A stretch of DNA of 64,000 nucleotides from Desmodesmus armatus. Lineage: Eukaryota > Chlorophyta > Chlorophyceae > Sphaeropleales > Scenedesmaceae. The translations under genes and the position numbers were made by a program. Below the pieces are notes generated by a model. That model saw nothing but the letters and a program-made list of their open reading frames with translations. It did not search any database and was not told where the DNA came from. How positions within the stretch are numbered: the first letter of the stretch is position 1; each line of letters opens with the position of its first letter. Below are positions 1 through 11,600 of the stretch, one piece after another. Location of the stretch: NCBI GenBank assembly GCA_007449985.2, contig VIIQ02000574.1, positions 248,001-312,000 of the forward strand. The letters are read 5' to 3'.

Positions 1-58
1 ATATGTGCAAAACTAGGTGAAGCATAGAGCAGCTGTGCCAAGGCTTCAGCATTAGCAC

Positions 59-2145
59 TCACATGCCAGGAGGTGGTCCGCGAGGGTCCCTGAAATCTGG
101 TGGGCCCCGCATGTGGGGCGGCAGTGGACCACGAGGGTCCCCCCGTGGGCCCATGCCAGGGGGGCCAGGGAAGCCAGGCGGGGGAGGCAGGTGCCTGTCG
201 TAGGGGTCCATAAAGCGATCAGGGGGCCCCATGCCGGGAGGGAAGCTGCCCCTCCTGGGAGGAGACAGCCGCTTGCCGGTGCGCCACCCTGGCGACCTGT
301 CCCGCGCGGGAGCACCCCTCAGCCCAGGAGAGCGCCGGCGTGCGTCGCTAGCACGTGCGTCAGCACGCTCGCGGCTGCGGCTGCGGGTGCGCCCGGTGCG
401 TACACCATTGCTTGCACCCCTGCTGGTGCGGCGGGGGCTGGCGCTGGCGCTGCGGCTCCTGCTCCTGCTGCGGCTGCGTGCGCGGCCCTTGCTGCGGCTC
501 CTGGACCTGCTAGCACTGCGGCTGCGGCTGGCGGAGCGCTGACTGCGGCTGCGACTCCTGCTGCGGCTGCGGCTGCGGTCGCTGCCTGCTGAGTAGGAGC
601 GTGAGGCTGACCGGGACCTTGAACTGTAGCTCCGGCCGCGCTGGCCACCACCGGTTGAGCGCGAGCGTGAGCGGGACCGGGACCGAGAGCGAGACGACAC
701 GTCCCTGCAGGTTGTGGGCAAAAAGGCAACAGCAGATCTGGAGTCAGCACCGCAAAGTGCTGCTTAGTGTTATACCAACTTGTGATGTACCAACATGGGT
801 CTAGCTAGGCAGCAGGTGCGGATGCTGGAGCAGCCCTAAAGAATAGAACCTGAGCAGCCCTAATGTGTTAACAAAGCCTCACCTGCTGTTGGACCGTTCA
901 GAGCTTCTCTGGCTGCCACTTCGACCACTGCATGCAGGAGACACAGCACAACAAACAGCCGCGGTATCTGTGAGTGTGCAGCCCAACAATATGCCGGCAG
1001 AAAGTGTGACTGCAGCCAACACGCTGTGCCAAACGACAGCCGCCACCCACAACCCACAAGCCAATCCCCATGATAACGTTCCAGACCTTCTGTGTGGGTC
1101 TGCACCCAGGGTGCAAACCTGGGGCAGGCAGAGGTGTAAAGTCATCTACCGCGCTGCGGGTTCAACTGCTGTACAGCATGCTGTGATGCTGCTGGGCTGC
1201 ATTGAGGCAGCTGCAGCCTGTGGAGGCAGCAGCCAGCCTCAACATGCGAGCCTTCATGTGCACCGATAAGCTGCTCCATAGCTGCTGCACAGCTTGCGCA
1301 TGCGCGTACAGCACCAGTCGCATTGGCTGCAGCACTGGCCGCGACCGCCACAGGGCCGCCGGCACACGAGTGCAAGCACAAGCTGTGGCCGCGCAGCGCT
1401 GAGATATTGCAGCCCCTAGTCACGCCCCTGCCCTCAAGGCAACAGTGTGCTTGCCGTGTCCCTGGACACCCCATGAGCTGCAGGGTGACTGCCCCTCTAT
1501 GCTGTGCTGTGCAGGACTTTGTGACTACCCTCTGTCCCTTGTGTGAGACACTGAGCCCCAGGTTCCCCCGTGACCGTCACGATATGTGACTACCCTCTGC
1601 AGGCCCTTTTGTGTGTCGCAAATAAGCTGCACCCACTGCATGCACGGCTTTGAATGCAAGCCAGCCGCAGAGCTGCTGAAAATAGCTGTCTTCCCAGTTT
1701 TGACAGCAGCGCTGCCAAACAACCCAGCTGTGTGCCCAGCAAGGCTGTCCCCACAGCTGCAGCCCTGCAGGTGTGCAATTGCCTGCCAAGCTGCATCAAC
1801 CCCTGCTCAAGCTGGCGTCACTTGCTGGCATGCAGTCGCGGCAGCATGGTGGGCTGCTGCATCACCCGCATGCCCGCCCAGACGGCTGCAGCTGAGCCCG
1901 CAGCATGCTGCAACTTGCAGCAGCGGGGGATGAAAGCAGCACCAGCTGCTGGTTAAACACCCGTGCACTGCTTGCTGAAAGCTGCTGCTTGGGGCCATAC
2001 CTCTGCCGGCCCTCGTCCCCATAATCCAGGCCTTCAGCTTCATCTGCACGTCAAGAAAGCACTTGGGGTGAGCTCACCACACCTTGATAACAGCCCGGCA
2101 GACAACAGTAGACAGTATTAACCACTCACCATAGCCATCAGCCAT
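59..2145 (-). CDS. RS-domain (arginine/serine-rich) protein without an RRM
   Basis: Exons on the minus strand: 2145-2130, 2043-2001, 927-883 and 704-59. They join in phase to 750 nt (249 aa plus TGA). The first about 20 residues are acidic (MADGYDEAEG). Residues about 35-135 are dense RS/SR dipeptides, followed by an R-rich stretch and a Pro/Gly/Met-rich tail ending near GPPPGM. RS domains of SR splicing factors bind other RS proteins and RNA in the nucleus and are phosphorylated by SR kinases, so a role in splicing or mRNA processing is inferred. No RRM or zinc knuckle is visible, unlike classical SR proteins. The 1.07-kb second intron could hide an exon, but the phase is already satisfied without one. 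The stop lies inside ATGTGAGT, which resembles a donor, so continuation past the left edge is possible. RS character is certain; the exact product is not. Confidence 0.72.
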
Positions 2146-4058
2146 GCTTGCTGCTGATCACCTGCAAGGCCAAACACAACACGGCGGTCCAACGGGGCGT
2201 GAGCCGCATGAGATGAAACAAGAAGCTGAAAAGTGAAGCCACGCGCGTCAAGGGCTCTGATGAAACTGAGTCCTTGAAACATGATGATGGTGCTCGTGTA
2301 GCCTCCTGGGGCAACGGAACGGGACGGGCGCCTCAGTAATCCCTTACCTGCAGCTGATCCCAAACTAGGCGGATGTCCCAAGACTGATTGGCTGCAGGCT
2401 AAACTTCTCGCTGCTGTGCTGTTTCTCTGCCTTCTTGTGCTTTAAGCTGACGCTGCCAAGGACATAGAAAAGCTCTGTTGACTCAGAAATGAGCTGTGCT
2501 GGGAGAACTACATTCCTAGAGGTTTCCTGGCTGGTCCCACCTGCAGGGTCTTTGTGGTTCAGTGGAGTTCAGATTCATGTATGGACTCCCACATCAAAAT
2601 AGTAGTGAGCTGTTGCGGGTAGAAAGCTCTATTTGCACTGGGTGTGCCCGTTGAAGCCCAGTTTACAGTTGCGAATGCATGATCCTAAGCAAGCATTGCA
2701 GGCTTCTGTCAGGCTCAGCTCTCACACTGGTCTGATTGCATCACCACAACGCTGAGACAGTTCATCTGCTACAATTGCATCCCTTTCAACCCCTCTGACT
2801 TTCACCAGGGGCCATACTTGCTTTTGGCGGGTAGTGCCTCTATGGATTGGTACAAGTTGAGCATAGCTGGCTGGAGGGAGTAGGGCATGGTGTTGCGTGC
2901 AGAGACACTTCAAGCCGTGAATCCACCATGCTACTGCTTCAATGGGGTGTTCCCCCCCCCCCTGCCATGTGATACAGCAAAGCAAAATCAAGCAAAGACC
3001 CAACTCAAGTGCCAGCCAGTGATGAAGAAACTTTTGTGCATCTCTGTAGTGTCTTGGGCTGCCAGGTCAGAGATGTACAAGGCTGCATGCTTGCACCGCT
3101 GATGCGCACTGCAGCCTGGTCATGACCAAGGTTGCCGACGACAACAATACCATGGTGGGCTATCATTGCCAAAGTCATCAGAGTGCTTCCGATGATCTCA
3201 ACCAGGCTGGGGGACACAAACTTCAATGCCTAGGCATGCGGCCCAGCTGCAGGCCACAAACCGGCCAATGTTTCCGTTGCTCACTAGGTGTCTGCGTTGC
3301 CAACTCAGGAAAGCCAACGAGACAACGAGAAGGCGGCAGCTTGGACAAACCGACAAACCAACAGTACTGGCACCTACTGTGAATGCACACAACAACCTCT
3401 TGTTGGATAATTTCAGTGATCGATCCTCCTCAAGATCAACACCAGCACCATACATGCAACGGCCTGGGCGCGCCCAGGTAGCAGCATCCTGCACACAGCA
3501 GCCACCCCATGTGCCAGCAGGCATGAAACCAATGCCAAACAATGGCAAGTGTACACAAAACAAACCGCGATGTACGGCATTTCAGCAGCACCATCAGCAT
3601 ATGCGACTTGCAAGGGGTACATGCATATGCCCTGTCGTGCTGCGCTGTGCTACGCTGCAAATGCCAAACACGCCGACGCTGCTGTGAGGCTTGCACCTGG
3701 GTATGCAGGAGCCTTTGGAGGTGCAGCAGCACTTCCAGCCACACACACCCCAGCAAACACAAAACGTGCATCACAAAATGCACAGCTCGACTGCCAGCAG
3801 CTGCTTCCTGAAACTCTCCCAACGTGCATCTGTAAAATGCACTCAGCCATCACGCATGGCTAGAAGCTGTCAAGACAACACCCTTCGCAGGGTGCATGGA
3901 GCAAAACACCAAACCTACACATGATGTACAAACTTGCTGCAGGGCTGGCTGCAGGGGCCACCTGATCGCCCTTCAAATCCAACGAAGGTAGTACACGCCA
4001 CCAGCAGACGCACCAACACCACGGGGTACAACGAGAGCACTGAGGCAACAGGCACGGG
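2146..4058. other. intergenic, no gene seen
   Basis: It lies upstream of the RS-protein gene and downstream of the 4059-5782 gene, both on the minus strand. It should hold the promoter of the first and the 3'UTR of the second. The short ORFs on both strands lack family motifs and the G/C-ending codon bias of neighbouring exons. A C10 run occurs near 2951. Confidence 0.6.
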
Positions 4059-5782
4059 TCAGCTGCTGGGCCTGAAAACCTCCTTGAACTCCGCTGTACC
4101 CCGTCCCTCCACCTGAGCTTTATGGAACACCACCAGCATGATGCCCTGTGGAGTCTCCTGCAGTTGCAGTGTGTCGACAGCACTGCCCGGCAGGGAGCCG
4201 GCCCAGCACACACGCACAGTCATGCTGCCGGCAGCAGCCTCCAGCAGCTGCCCCGTCTGCTTGCCTGACCGCATGTCTCGCCGCTTTTGGGGCCTGCTGC
4301 AGCTGCCGTCCAGGGGGAATGTCTCCACAGCTGATAGCCAGCCCAGCTTGCACACCTGCAGAGCGGAGGGGTGGGGGTGGGGTGGCAGTGTGAAATGCTG
4401 CATCCATTGTGGTGAGCAGCATGTCCTTCTTTTTTGAGTGTAAGGGGGGGGGGGGGCGAACCAGTATGTCGACAACAACTGCAGCACATTATCAGCTAGC
4501 AAGATGCCCACTGCTGAATTACACCTGCTGGCTTGGCACGGCATGGCTCTGCATACGGGGGCACAGCTTGCGCAGTCAGCTTCAAACAGGGTGGCTGCCT
4601 TCCAGTGCATGATGGTGTTGCAAGCCTGCGTCTGCAGGCAACCTGCACATAGTGTCCCAGTTGCAAACCTCAATCCCCATGCCTGCACTGCCTGTGTCAA
4701 CACACCTGCTTGACAACCAGGGTGTTGCCATCTGCGATGGATATCTGCATGCCTGTCATGAGCCGGGTGGCCTGCCTCAACCACTTTGGCACACCAAACA
4801 GCTCGCAGAACTTGTCCATTGAGTCAGAGCGAGCACCAACCTGCACAAGCAAGGGCGTTGACAGCAGCACTCACAACTTGTGTCTCACAAGGGCCTGAAG
4901 CCCTGCACTGTCACGTTGCAATAGCTCCAGGCAAGAGCAGCCGCAGCCGGATGAACCGGCGTGGTGTCCTACTGATCACAGCCCCGCACCTTTGTCCACT
5001 GCCCACAGAACTGCTGCACTGTCTTGGCATCCAGCACTGGTACCTCAGCACCCTGGGATGGTGCAGCCACCTGCAGTGAGGGACACAGCATAGGAGTGGG
5101 CAACACACCAAGGAACTGCCAGGAAAATGACCATGAAGCCTTGAGATTCCACTATCGAAGGACACAGCTGCAGTGATCACGAGTGGTGTGGCATTGTCCA
5201 AGGAATGTTGCTGGAGGGTCAGTGCATTGCATCATGAAGGCTTCAATAGGCTTCCGCGTCTTTGCTGCAGTTTGCAGTGGCATTGCAAGAAGACAATAAC
5301 AAAGAAAGTAACACAGCACAGCGGCAGAAGCCCCAACATTCAGCCACCGACCGAACCAGCCAAGTGCACGCAGCAGCCCCATGGCTGCTTGCCGCACAGG
5401 CGGCCCAACACACCTGCAGCTGCTTGAGTGTTGCCACCATCTTAGCATTGACTGCAGCCAGGGATGCAGCTGCACCTATAGCCACTGACAGCCACATGCT
5501 CTGCAGGACCTGGCAGAGAGTGCGCACCAGTGCGGTTGACAAACCAGAAGACAAACTGCCGCCCAGGAATGCAGCACCAAGCCTTGAGCTTGTTGCTGCT
5601 GCAGGCGCTGCCAGCGTGGCAGCTGCACGAGGTGTGGTACCACCACATTGGCTTCTGGGCTCCGCTGCAAGCTGGGGTGAACCACCAGCAGCTTTGCGGT
5701 TCCGCCGCTGAACCACTATTGCAGAGGCCACAACAGCACAAGCAGGTATCAGGCGAGGGATGGCAGCCGTCACGCGATACAT
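4059..5782 (-). CDS. unknown protein, possible lipocalin/FABP-like C-terminal domain
   Basis: Four phase-0 exons: 5782-5414, 5070-4990, 4840-4706 and 4355-4059, giving 882 nt (293 aa plus stop). The first 120 residues are Ala/Ser-rich with two hydrophobic stretches (residues about 5-20 and 85-110). They could be an organelle transit peptide or membrane anchor. The second half contains FCGQWTK, then SMDKFCELFGVPKWLRQA and a TGMQISIADGNTLVV segment, and ends GIMLVVFHKAQ...EVFRPSS. The order (short F-x-G-x-W, a helical 'x-D-x-F-x-x-x-G-V' segment, then predicted beta strands) recalls fatty-acid-binding/lipocalin barrels. That is my inference from pattern only and no family was recognised with certainty. 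The clean exon joining makes the gene itself credible. Confidence 0.62.
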
Positions 5783-6049
5783 GCTGCTGACGGCAGTGAA
5801 CGTCCTTGTCTGTTGCTGCCTGCCTGCTGCTTGGTGGTTTGTGGTGTCCTGCTGCAAGTTCCAACCTGCAGGTGACTCATGCAGGTGGCCACGACGACGT
5901 GTGCAGGCTGTCAAAACTATTAGATAGAAAACCAAGAGTGTCGAGGCTGTCGAGGGACATGCAGCTGCGAGCTTTCGTTGTCTGTAACGGTCAGATCAAG
6001 TGGGTTACTCATTGCGCACGTCATCGTGCTTGGGCTTGGGATTTGCTGC

Positions 6050-8126
6050 TCATTGCACGCTGTCCATCAGGTCCAATAGCTCGTCCCCAATGCCCCTACT
6101 TCCCGGATCCGCTGCATCCTCCAGCTGCACCTGCTCCAGCACATCCCCCAACCTGGCAGCCTTGATGTAAGCCTCATTCCTGCCACCACTGCCAAACTCC
6201 ATCTCATTGTGCTGCTGCTTGGAAACCCCGGGCTTGCTGCTGCTCTTGCTGGCCGTCCCTTGCTCTGCTGGCTCATCCAACAGCACATCCCCGTCCAGAA
6301 ACAGGTTGAGCTTGAAGTTGTCTCCAGCAGCAGGCTTGGCCACATGCACCAGGTGCGCTAGGAAGTCCAGCTCCTTTGCAGCCTGCTTGTCTGTTGACGC
6401 ATGCTGCTGCTCGTACTGCACATCAGCAATAGACAGCACACAAACAGCCTCATCGGCACAGGGTGATGAAAGCCAGGCCTTGTTGAAAGCCAGGCCTTGT
6501 GCCACCCACATGGAGCTAGTGAAACCTCCGAGGTCTAGGTAGGCTACACAACAGCAACAAAGGCAAGGAGCCTTTGAAGAAACAGCTCACCCTGCCAGGC
6601 TGGCTGTCATCATGCGTGCTGGGCTCAGGCACTTGCTGCGCCGGGGGAGCAGCCTTCTCTTGCTGTGCCTCTCTGCCGCGCGGTGGCGGGACCACCTTGG
6701 GCCTGTCCTTGTTGTACAGGTTGTCGCCCAGCAGCACCGGGTGGCAGAAGAACTCATTCTTGTCCACCTGCCAGGCAGGGAGGTACAGATCATGCGGTGC
6801 CGCTTAGGCAAACTGTGTACTGCTGAATGTGGACATGCTTGGGTGAGATGACGCACAGTCCTGCAACTGACAGGCCCTCTGCTGCTGTGCAAGTGTGTTT
6901 GCGACAGCATCCTGGCTGGCGTTTAGGTGGCTTACCCTCTGGCTGGCCAGCTGCAGCTTCTCTTCGCTCTCCAGCTTGCCGTCTGCACCAAAGCTGCGCA
7001 CCAGGCCCACCCTGTCGTTGATGCAGCTGGCCATCACCAGCTTCCCAGACTGCAGCTGGATACCCTCCGCCAGGAATAGGCTCACCCTGTGGGGGGCGAC
7101 ACAAGCACAGAACAAAGCAGAACGGCATAGTGGCACCCATGACGCTGTTTTACGTGCTGCTGCTGCTATCTGGCACGTGCTGAGGCGCATGGTCTTGTTC
7201 GGGCACTTGATTTGCAGGGGCAGGCTGGCAGTGCAGGAAGCTGTGCTGCAGGTGCAAGCTGCAGCAGATGCACCTTCACAAAGCATGCTGTGCAGCCTCA
7301 CCTGACACGCTTGTCCTGAAAGTACCTGGCCAGCGTGCCGCGCAGCAGCAACAGCTCCCCAGTGGTGAGGCTGCCATAAAAGTTGGTCGTGGCTTCTGCT
7401 GCGTTGCTGAGCAGCTTCATGGTGGCTGCATCAACTGCACAGGGTGGACTACATGCTGCTGCAGCTGCCTGTATGATGCTGCTCACTGTCCTCAGGTGCC
7501 TGAGGGTGACCTGCATAACAGCAATCCAGGGGTCAGCAGGCAAGGACTGCAAAGTGACTTGCAGGCAAAAGCTGCAGCAGCATGGTGAACATATGTGCTG
7601 GGCTACTTGGCGTTGCGGCTAGATCAGCCATGCACATGCTGTTGTGGGACCGGGGGCAGCACCTGGATCATGTCGTCCAACTGCGTAGAGCACAGCAGGC
7701 AGTACTTGGCACCCATGACCATCAGGTCAAAGAGCTTGTCCATGCTGCACACACAACAATCACGCCCAAATTGTACCGTATGTTGTCATGTTCTGAAACC
7801 ATCACCAAGGAGCAGCTGCAGGCAGTGTACAGGGTGGTGCATCATACAATTCCTGGGGCTCACCTGTTTTCAGACAGCTTCATGATGCTGCTGTGTGCGA
7901 TTTTGTCAAACACTTTGCGGGTGCTGGCCAAGGAGTACATGTCCTGGGCTACAAACAGCTTGTCCGCCACAAAGCCTGGCTCCAGCATCGTCTTGACGAT
8001 GTCCTGCAGCACCTTCACGCTCTTGTCTGAGGGTATGCCCTGGGCATTTAGTCTTTGGTGCAGTATGTAGACCATCTCCCCTCCCAAATTGATCATGGCC
8101 CATGGCATGCCAAGCAGGGAACCCAT
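6050..8126 (-). CDS. OSCP1: OSCP1 (organic solute carrier partner 1) homologue
   Basis: Six exons: 8126-7864, 7744-7663, 7510-7302, 7086-6936, 6767-6591 and 6415-6050, 1248 nt in all (415 aa plus stop), close to the usual family length. Diagnostic segments are INLGGEMVYILHQRL near the N-terminus, then ASTRKVFDKIAHSSIMKL, MDKLFDLMVMGAKY, YGSLTTGELLLLR...RYFQD and, near the C-terminus, AAKELDFLAHL followed by FKLNLFLDGD. All occur in the order of animal OSCP1. The family is conserved mainly in ciliated eukaryotes; mammalian OSCP1 was described as influencing solute transport, and its molecular activity is unsettled. Start chosen at the ATG of MGSLLGMPWAMINLGGEM because it precedes the conserved NLGGEM block by few residues; an in-frame upstream ATG exists at 8183. 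It is head-to-head with Argonaute, 540 bp apart. Confidence 0.9.
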
Positions 8127-8666
8127 GCTGCTGTCTGATGTGGCACTGCTGTTGGATCTATCAGGTGAGAACAAGCTGCACACGTCTTTGAAAATTACGT
8201 AGCTTGGCTGCTCAGGTTTGTTGATATACCGTACAAGGACTTTGAGCAGCTCAGTTCACTGAGTTGAGCTGTGCCCTTTTTGAACCCCAAGTGGGTGCAG
8301 CTTGAAGCAAAGCAAGCATGGCCATTCACAAAAACAAACTACAGTGATTTATCCAATCCAGGCTGACGTTTGCTGGTTGCTTGCTTCGTGGCTCATGGAA
8401 AGGCAACCTGATGATCAGTGATCGCGCCCAAACACAATTGCGCATCAGCAACACAGCAGCAAGACTGCTTGTGCAACATGACTCTGAAGAACGCACCAAC
8501 AGTGCTAATGATCTTGTCGCACGGATACGCTCAACCGGGGCACGGTTTGGGACACCCATCTTCCCACAACACCCAACCCCAACCTTCCCCGCTTCAGCCC
8601 CTTCACCAATGCCTCCACATTGGGGCGCACCTCCACCTCCATTCACTCAAAATCCCATAGGGATTC
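8127..8666. promoter_or_regulatory. divergent intergenic region between OSCP1 and Argonaute
   Basis: 540 bp separate the OSCP1 start (minus) from the Argonaute start (plus), so both promoters should lie here. A plus-strand ORF at 8381-8704 has a Pro-rich C-terminal half (PTPTFPASAPSPMPPHWGAP). It might be a further 5' exon of Argonaute, whose relatives often have a Pro/Gln/Gly-rich N-terminus. No clean in-phase splice into the next exon was found. No core promoter element is recognised. Confidence 0.4.
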
Positions 8667-11600
8667 ATGTTGAACAGCATGGGTCTGCATGGTGCAGCCA
8701 GTAGACCCACATGCAGAAAACATGTGATGGTGTGTGCCAGCACCACTGGCAGAGGCCAGCTCAACCGGCCTGCACGGCCTTTTCAGGGTGGCCCAGATCG
8801 AGGCAGCAGCACTGTCGGTGGCGGTGGCAGTGCCAGCACTGTCAGCCGCAGTGAGCTCGTTCAGCATCTGCAACGCCTATGGGCTAAAGTGACGCCGCAG
8901 GTGGTTGAGAAGGTAAGGGGCCTGCAGTCGTGTCCAACACTACTTTCCTTGGAAATCTGTCTTTCCCCCTACCTCATACGTCAGAGCCACAGCACCTGCC
9001 TGCATGCTTCACTGTGCATGGGTGCATTGCCAGCCTACAACTCTGTGGAAGCTGTGTGGTAACAGATGTTGTCAATTGCACTAGCTGGATGGAGTGTCAC
9101 AGTTGTGCAGCATGCAGCGCAATGGCGATCCCAAAGGCTCGCCCTTGGTCTCCTCCACTCTGCAGGATGCACTGACAGGCATGTGCTTGGCGCCCAAAAC
9201 TCCCGGCCAGCTGGGCCGCCCTGTCAAGGTGCTTACCAACCATCTCACTATCAACAGCACCAGCACCACTCACGCCTACCGTATTGCCTTCTCCGCCAAC
9301 ACACCCAGTGCCAGCACATCGACTGCTCTAGTTGGCACTCCAGATCCACCCAACGACCTATCTCTAGAGAGGCGGCAGTTGCTGATAACCCAACTGGCAG
9401 GCCAGCAGGGTTGGGCAGAGGGCAGCTGGCAGTATGACCCCTCAAGCAACACACTCTTCAGCATCAAGCAGGGTTTGCTCGGCCCCACTGGCTCCCTGCA
9501 AGCAACGCTCAGTACTCTCAGCACCAGCAGCGGCAAAGGCAAGGGCAAGCAGGGGCAGCAGCTATGGACAGTGTCAGTGACACCTCAGGCTTCTGCCGCA
9601 TCCCAGGAAAAGGAATCAGACGCACTGCAGCTGCTGGGGCTGCTCACAAGGTCTATGCTGGTGGCTGCTGTTGAGGGGCTCAAGGGTGTCATCAGTGGCA
9701 GGGGCTCTGGCCTCCTGCCTCCTGGCGTGCTGGGCAACAGCCCCAGTGGTGCGGGAGGTGTCAGTGGTGCTGGTGCTGGCGGGCGCAGGGATGGCAGAGG
9801 TGGGCGCGCGGGTGGGCGCGGCCGGTCAGGGGGAAGAACTTCTGGAGCCTCATCATCGCGCAGCAGCTTCCCAGCTGTGCTTCAGGTGGGTTCGTATGCT
9901 GTAGAATCACACTCCGCTTTGTCAATGTGCATCGCGAAAGTGCTGCATGTGCCTTTGCAAAGGCAGGTGTGAGCCACACAATGTGCACCAAGCCACTCTG
10001 TAGTAAGGTTGTCCCAATGGCTGCTTACAGCAGGATTTGCAAATGGTCTTTTGAATTATGACTGCCAGTCACGGTGCGCACCGTGCGGAGAAGCCGCACT
10101 GTGACAGCGGCACAGATACCAGTGCCTGGAACTTCACCAGCCCAAGGTTGTACAAATTCGGTCAGGCATGCCAAATACCAAGGCGGGGCCTGCCTTGGTT
10201 GCCACAGCATCAGCTGTGCCACATGGTAGTTACTTATAAGCGCATGAGGTTGCGGCCTTCCAGCTGCTTACATGCCGCCTGTGCTGCATGCATCACTGTG
10301 TCCTGCATGCAGTTCTGGGAGAGTGTATCCACCAGAGTGCAACCCACCCAGGCTGGCCTGACCCTTCAGATCAGCACATCAGCTGGTGGAGTCCTGCCTG
10401 GCAGCCCCCTGGGTGTCCTGCTGACTGCTGGGTCTGTGGGGCCGTCAGACCTGCTGCGCAACAAACAGCTGCTGTCAGAGGCGCAGCAGCTGCTCAAAGG
10501 CGCCAAGGTAAGCCTGCACACCCAAAAGAGAAGCACATGGACAAGCGAGCGCTCTCTACGCCTCAAGGTGTACGCCTGGATTTCAGTAACCTGCGCCCCG
10601 GTTGTCGGATTGCTAGTGGAGATGCCATCCTTGGACGGATGTCTTGCAGGCCGCCATGCCCTGCCCAGTGGGTGTGCCACTGTGGCAGAGCCCAGGCCCC
10701 CATCACACCTTGTGCAGTGTTTTTCCGTGAAGGCACATGCATCTGCAGCATTTTGAGCAAGGCCGAGGCCTGGAGCAGTTTGCATCTCTGACGCAGCTGT
10801 GTAGTGGCGCGTCAAACATGTGCCGGGTGTCAGCTTGATGGGACTGCACATGCTCAACGCAGCAATGCATGCCCGAGCTCGTGCAGGTGTGTCATGCTGT
10901 GCTGCCTGTGTTGCCTGTAATGCCTGTACTGCCTGCGCAGGTCCAGGTGAGCTACCTGCCTGGTGGCGCACAGTCCAGGACCCTGCACGCCTTGGACGCC
11001 CGGCCAGCACGCAAGTACACGTTCAAAGTTGAGGGCAAGGCGATGAGCGTTGAGGAGTACTTTGCAGAAACCTACGGCATCAAGCTGAAGCATGCTGACG
11101 ACTGGCCGTGCGTGATGGTCAGCAAGACAGCAGCTATCCCCATGGAGCTCTGCACGTGAGGACTGTCTGGTACTGTCCTGTAGCGGTGTTGACCTGACAT
11201 GCCACTGTACACCACCATAACATGGCATCAGCCAACCAAGCCAGTATGCTGCAGTGGCAGCCTGCACTGTCCAGTGCATGTGGCTTCGTCCTGTATTGCA
11301 AGCAGTGCGTGCTTCAGGCTGCTGCATCAGCCTGTTGCGGTGACAGCGCATTGTGTTGATTTTTGACACACATTCTGCATGTCGTCCTGTCAACCCGTGT
11401 CAATGCACACCCCGCAGTGTGCTGCCAACGCCCCGCAAGAATCTGACTGAGGCCCAGACAGCAGAGCTGATCAAGGTGGCAGCACTGCCCCCTGCACGCA
11501 AGCTGCAGGCCTACAAGACCATCATACAGCGGGTGCTGTCACCATGGAGCCTGTTCAAGCAGTGGGGGTTGTTTGTTGGGACCAGCTTCATGCAGGTAAT

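Noticed and set aside
113..592. Ala-rich plus-strand ORF
   Set aside because: Antisense shadow of the RS-repeat exon; RS codons read as Ala/Leu runs on the other strand.
6469..6501. Direct repeat GAAAGCCAGGCCTTGT twice near the OSCP1 exon 6 acceptor
   Set aside because: Short and intronic; probably slippage, without consequence for the model.
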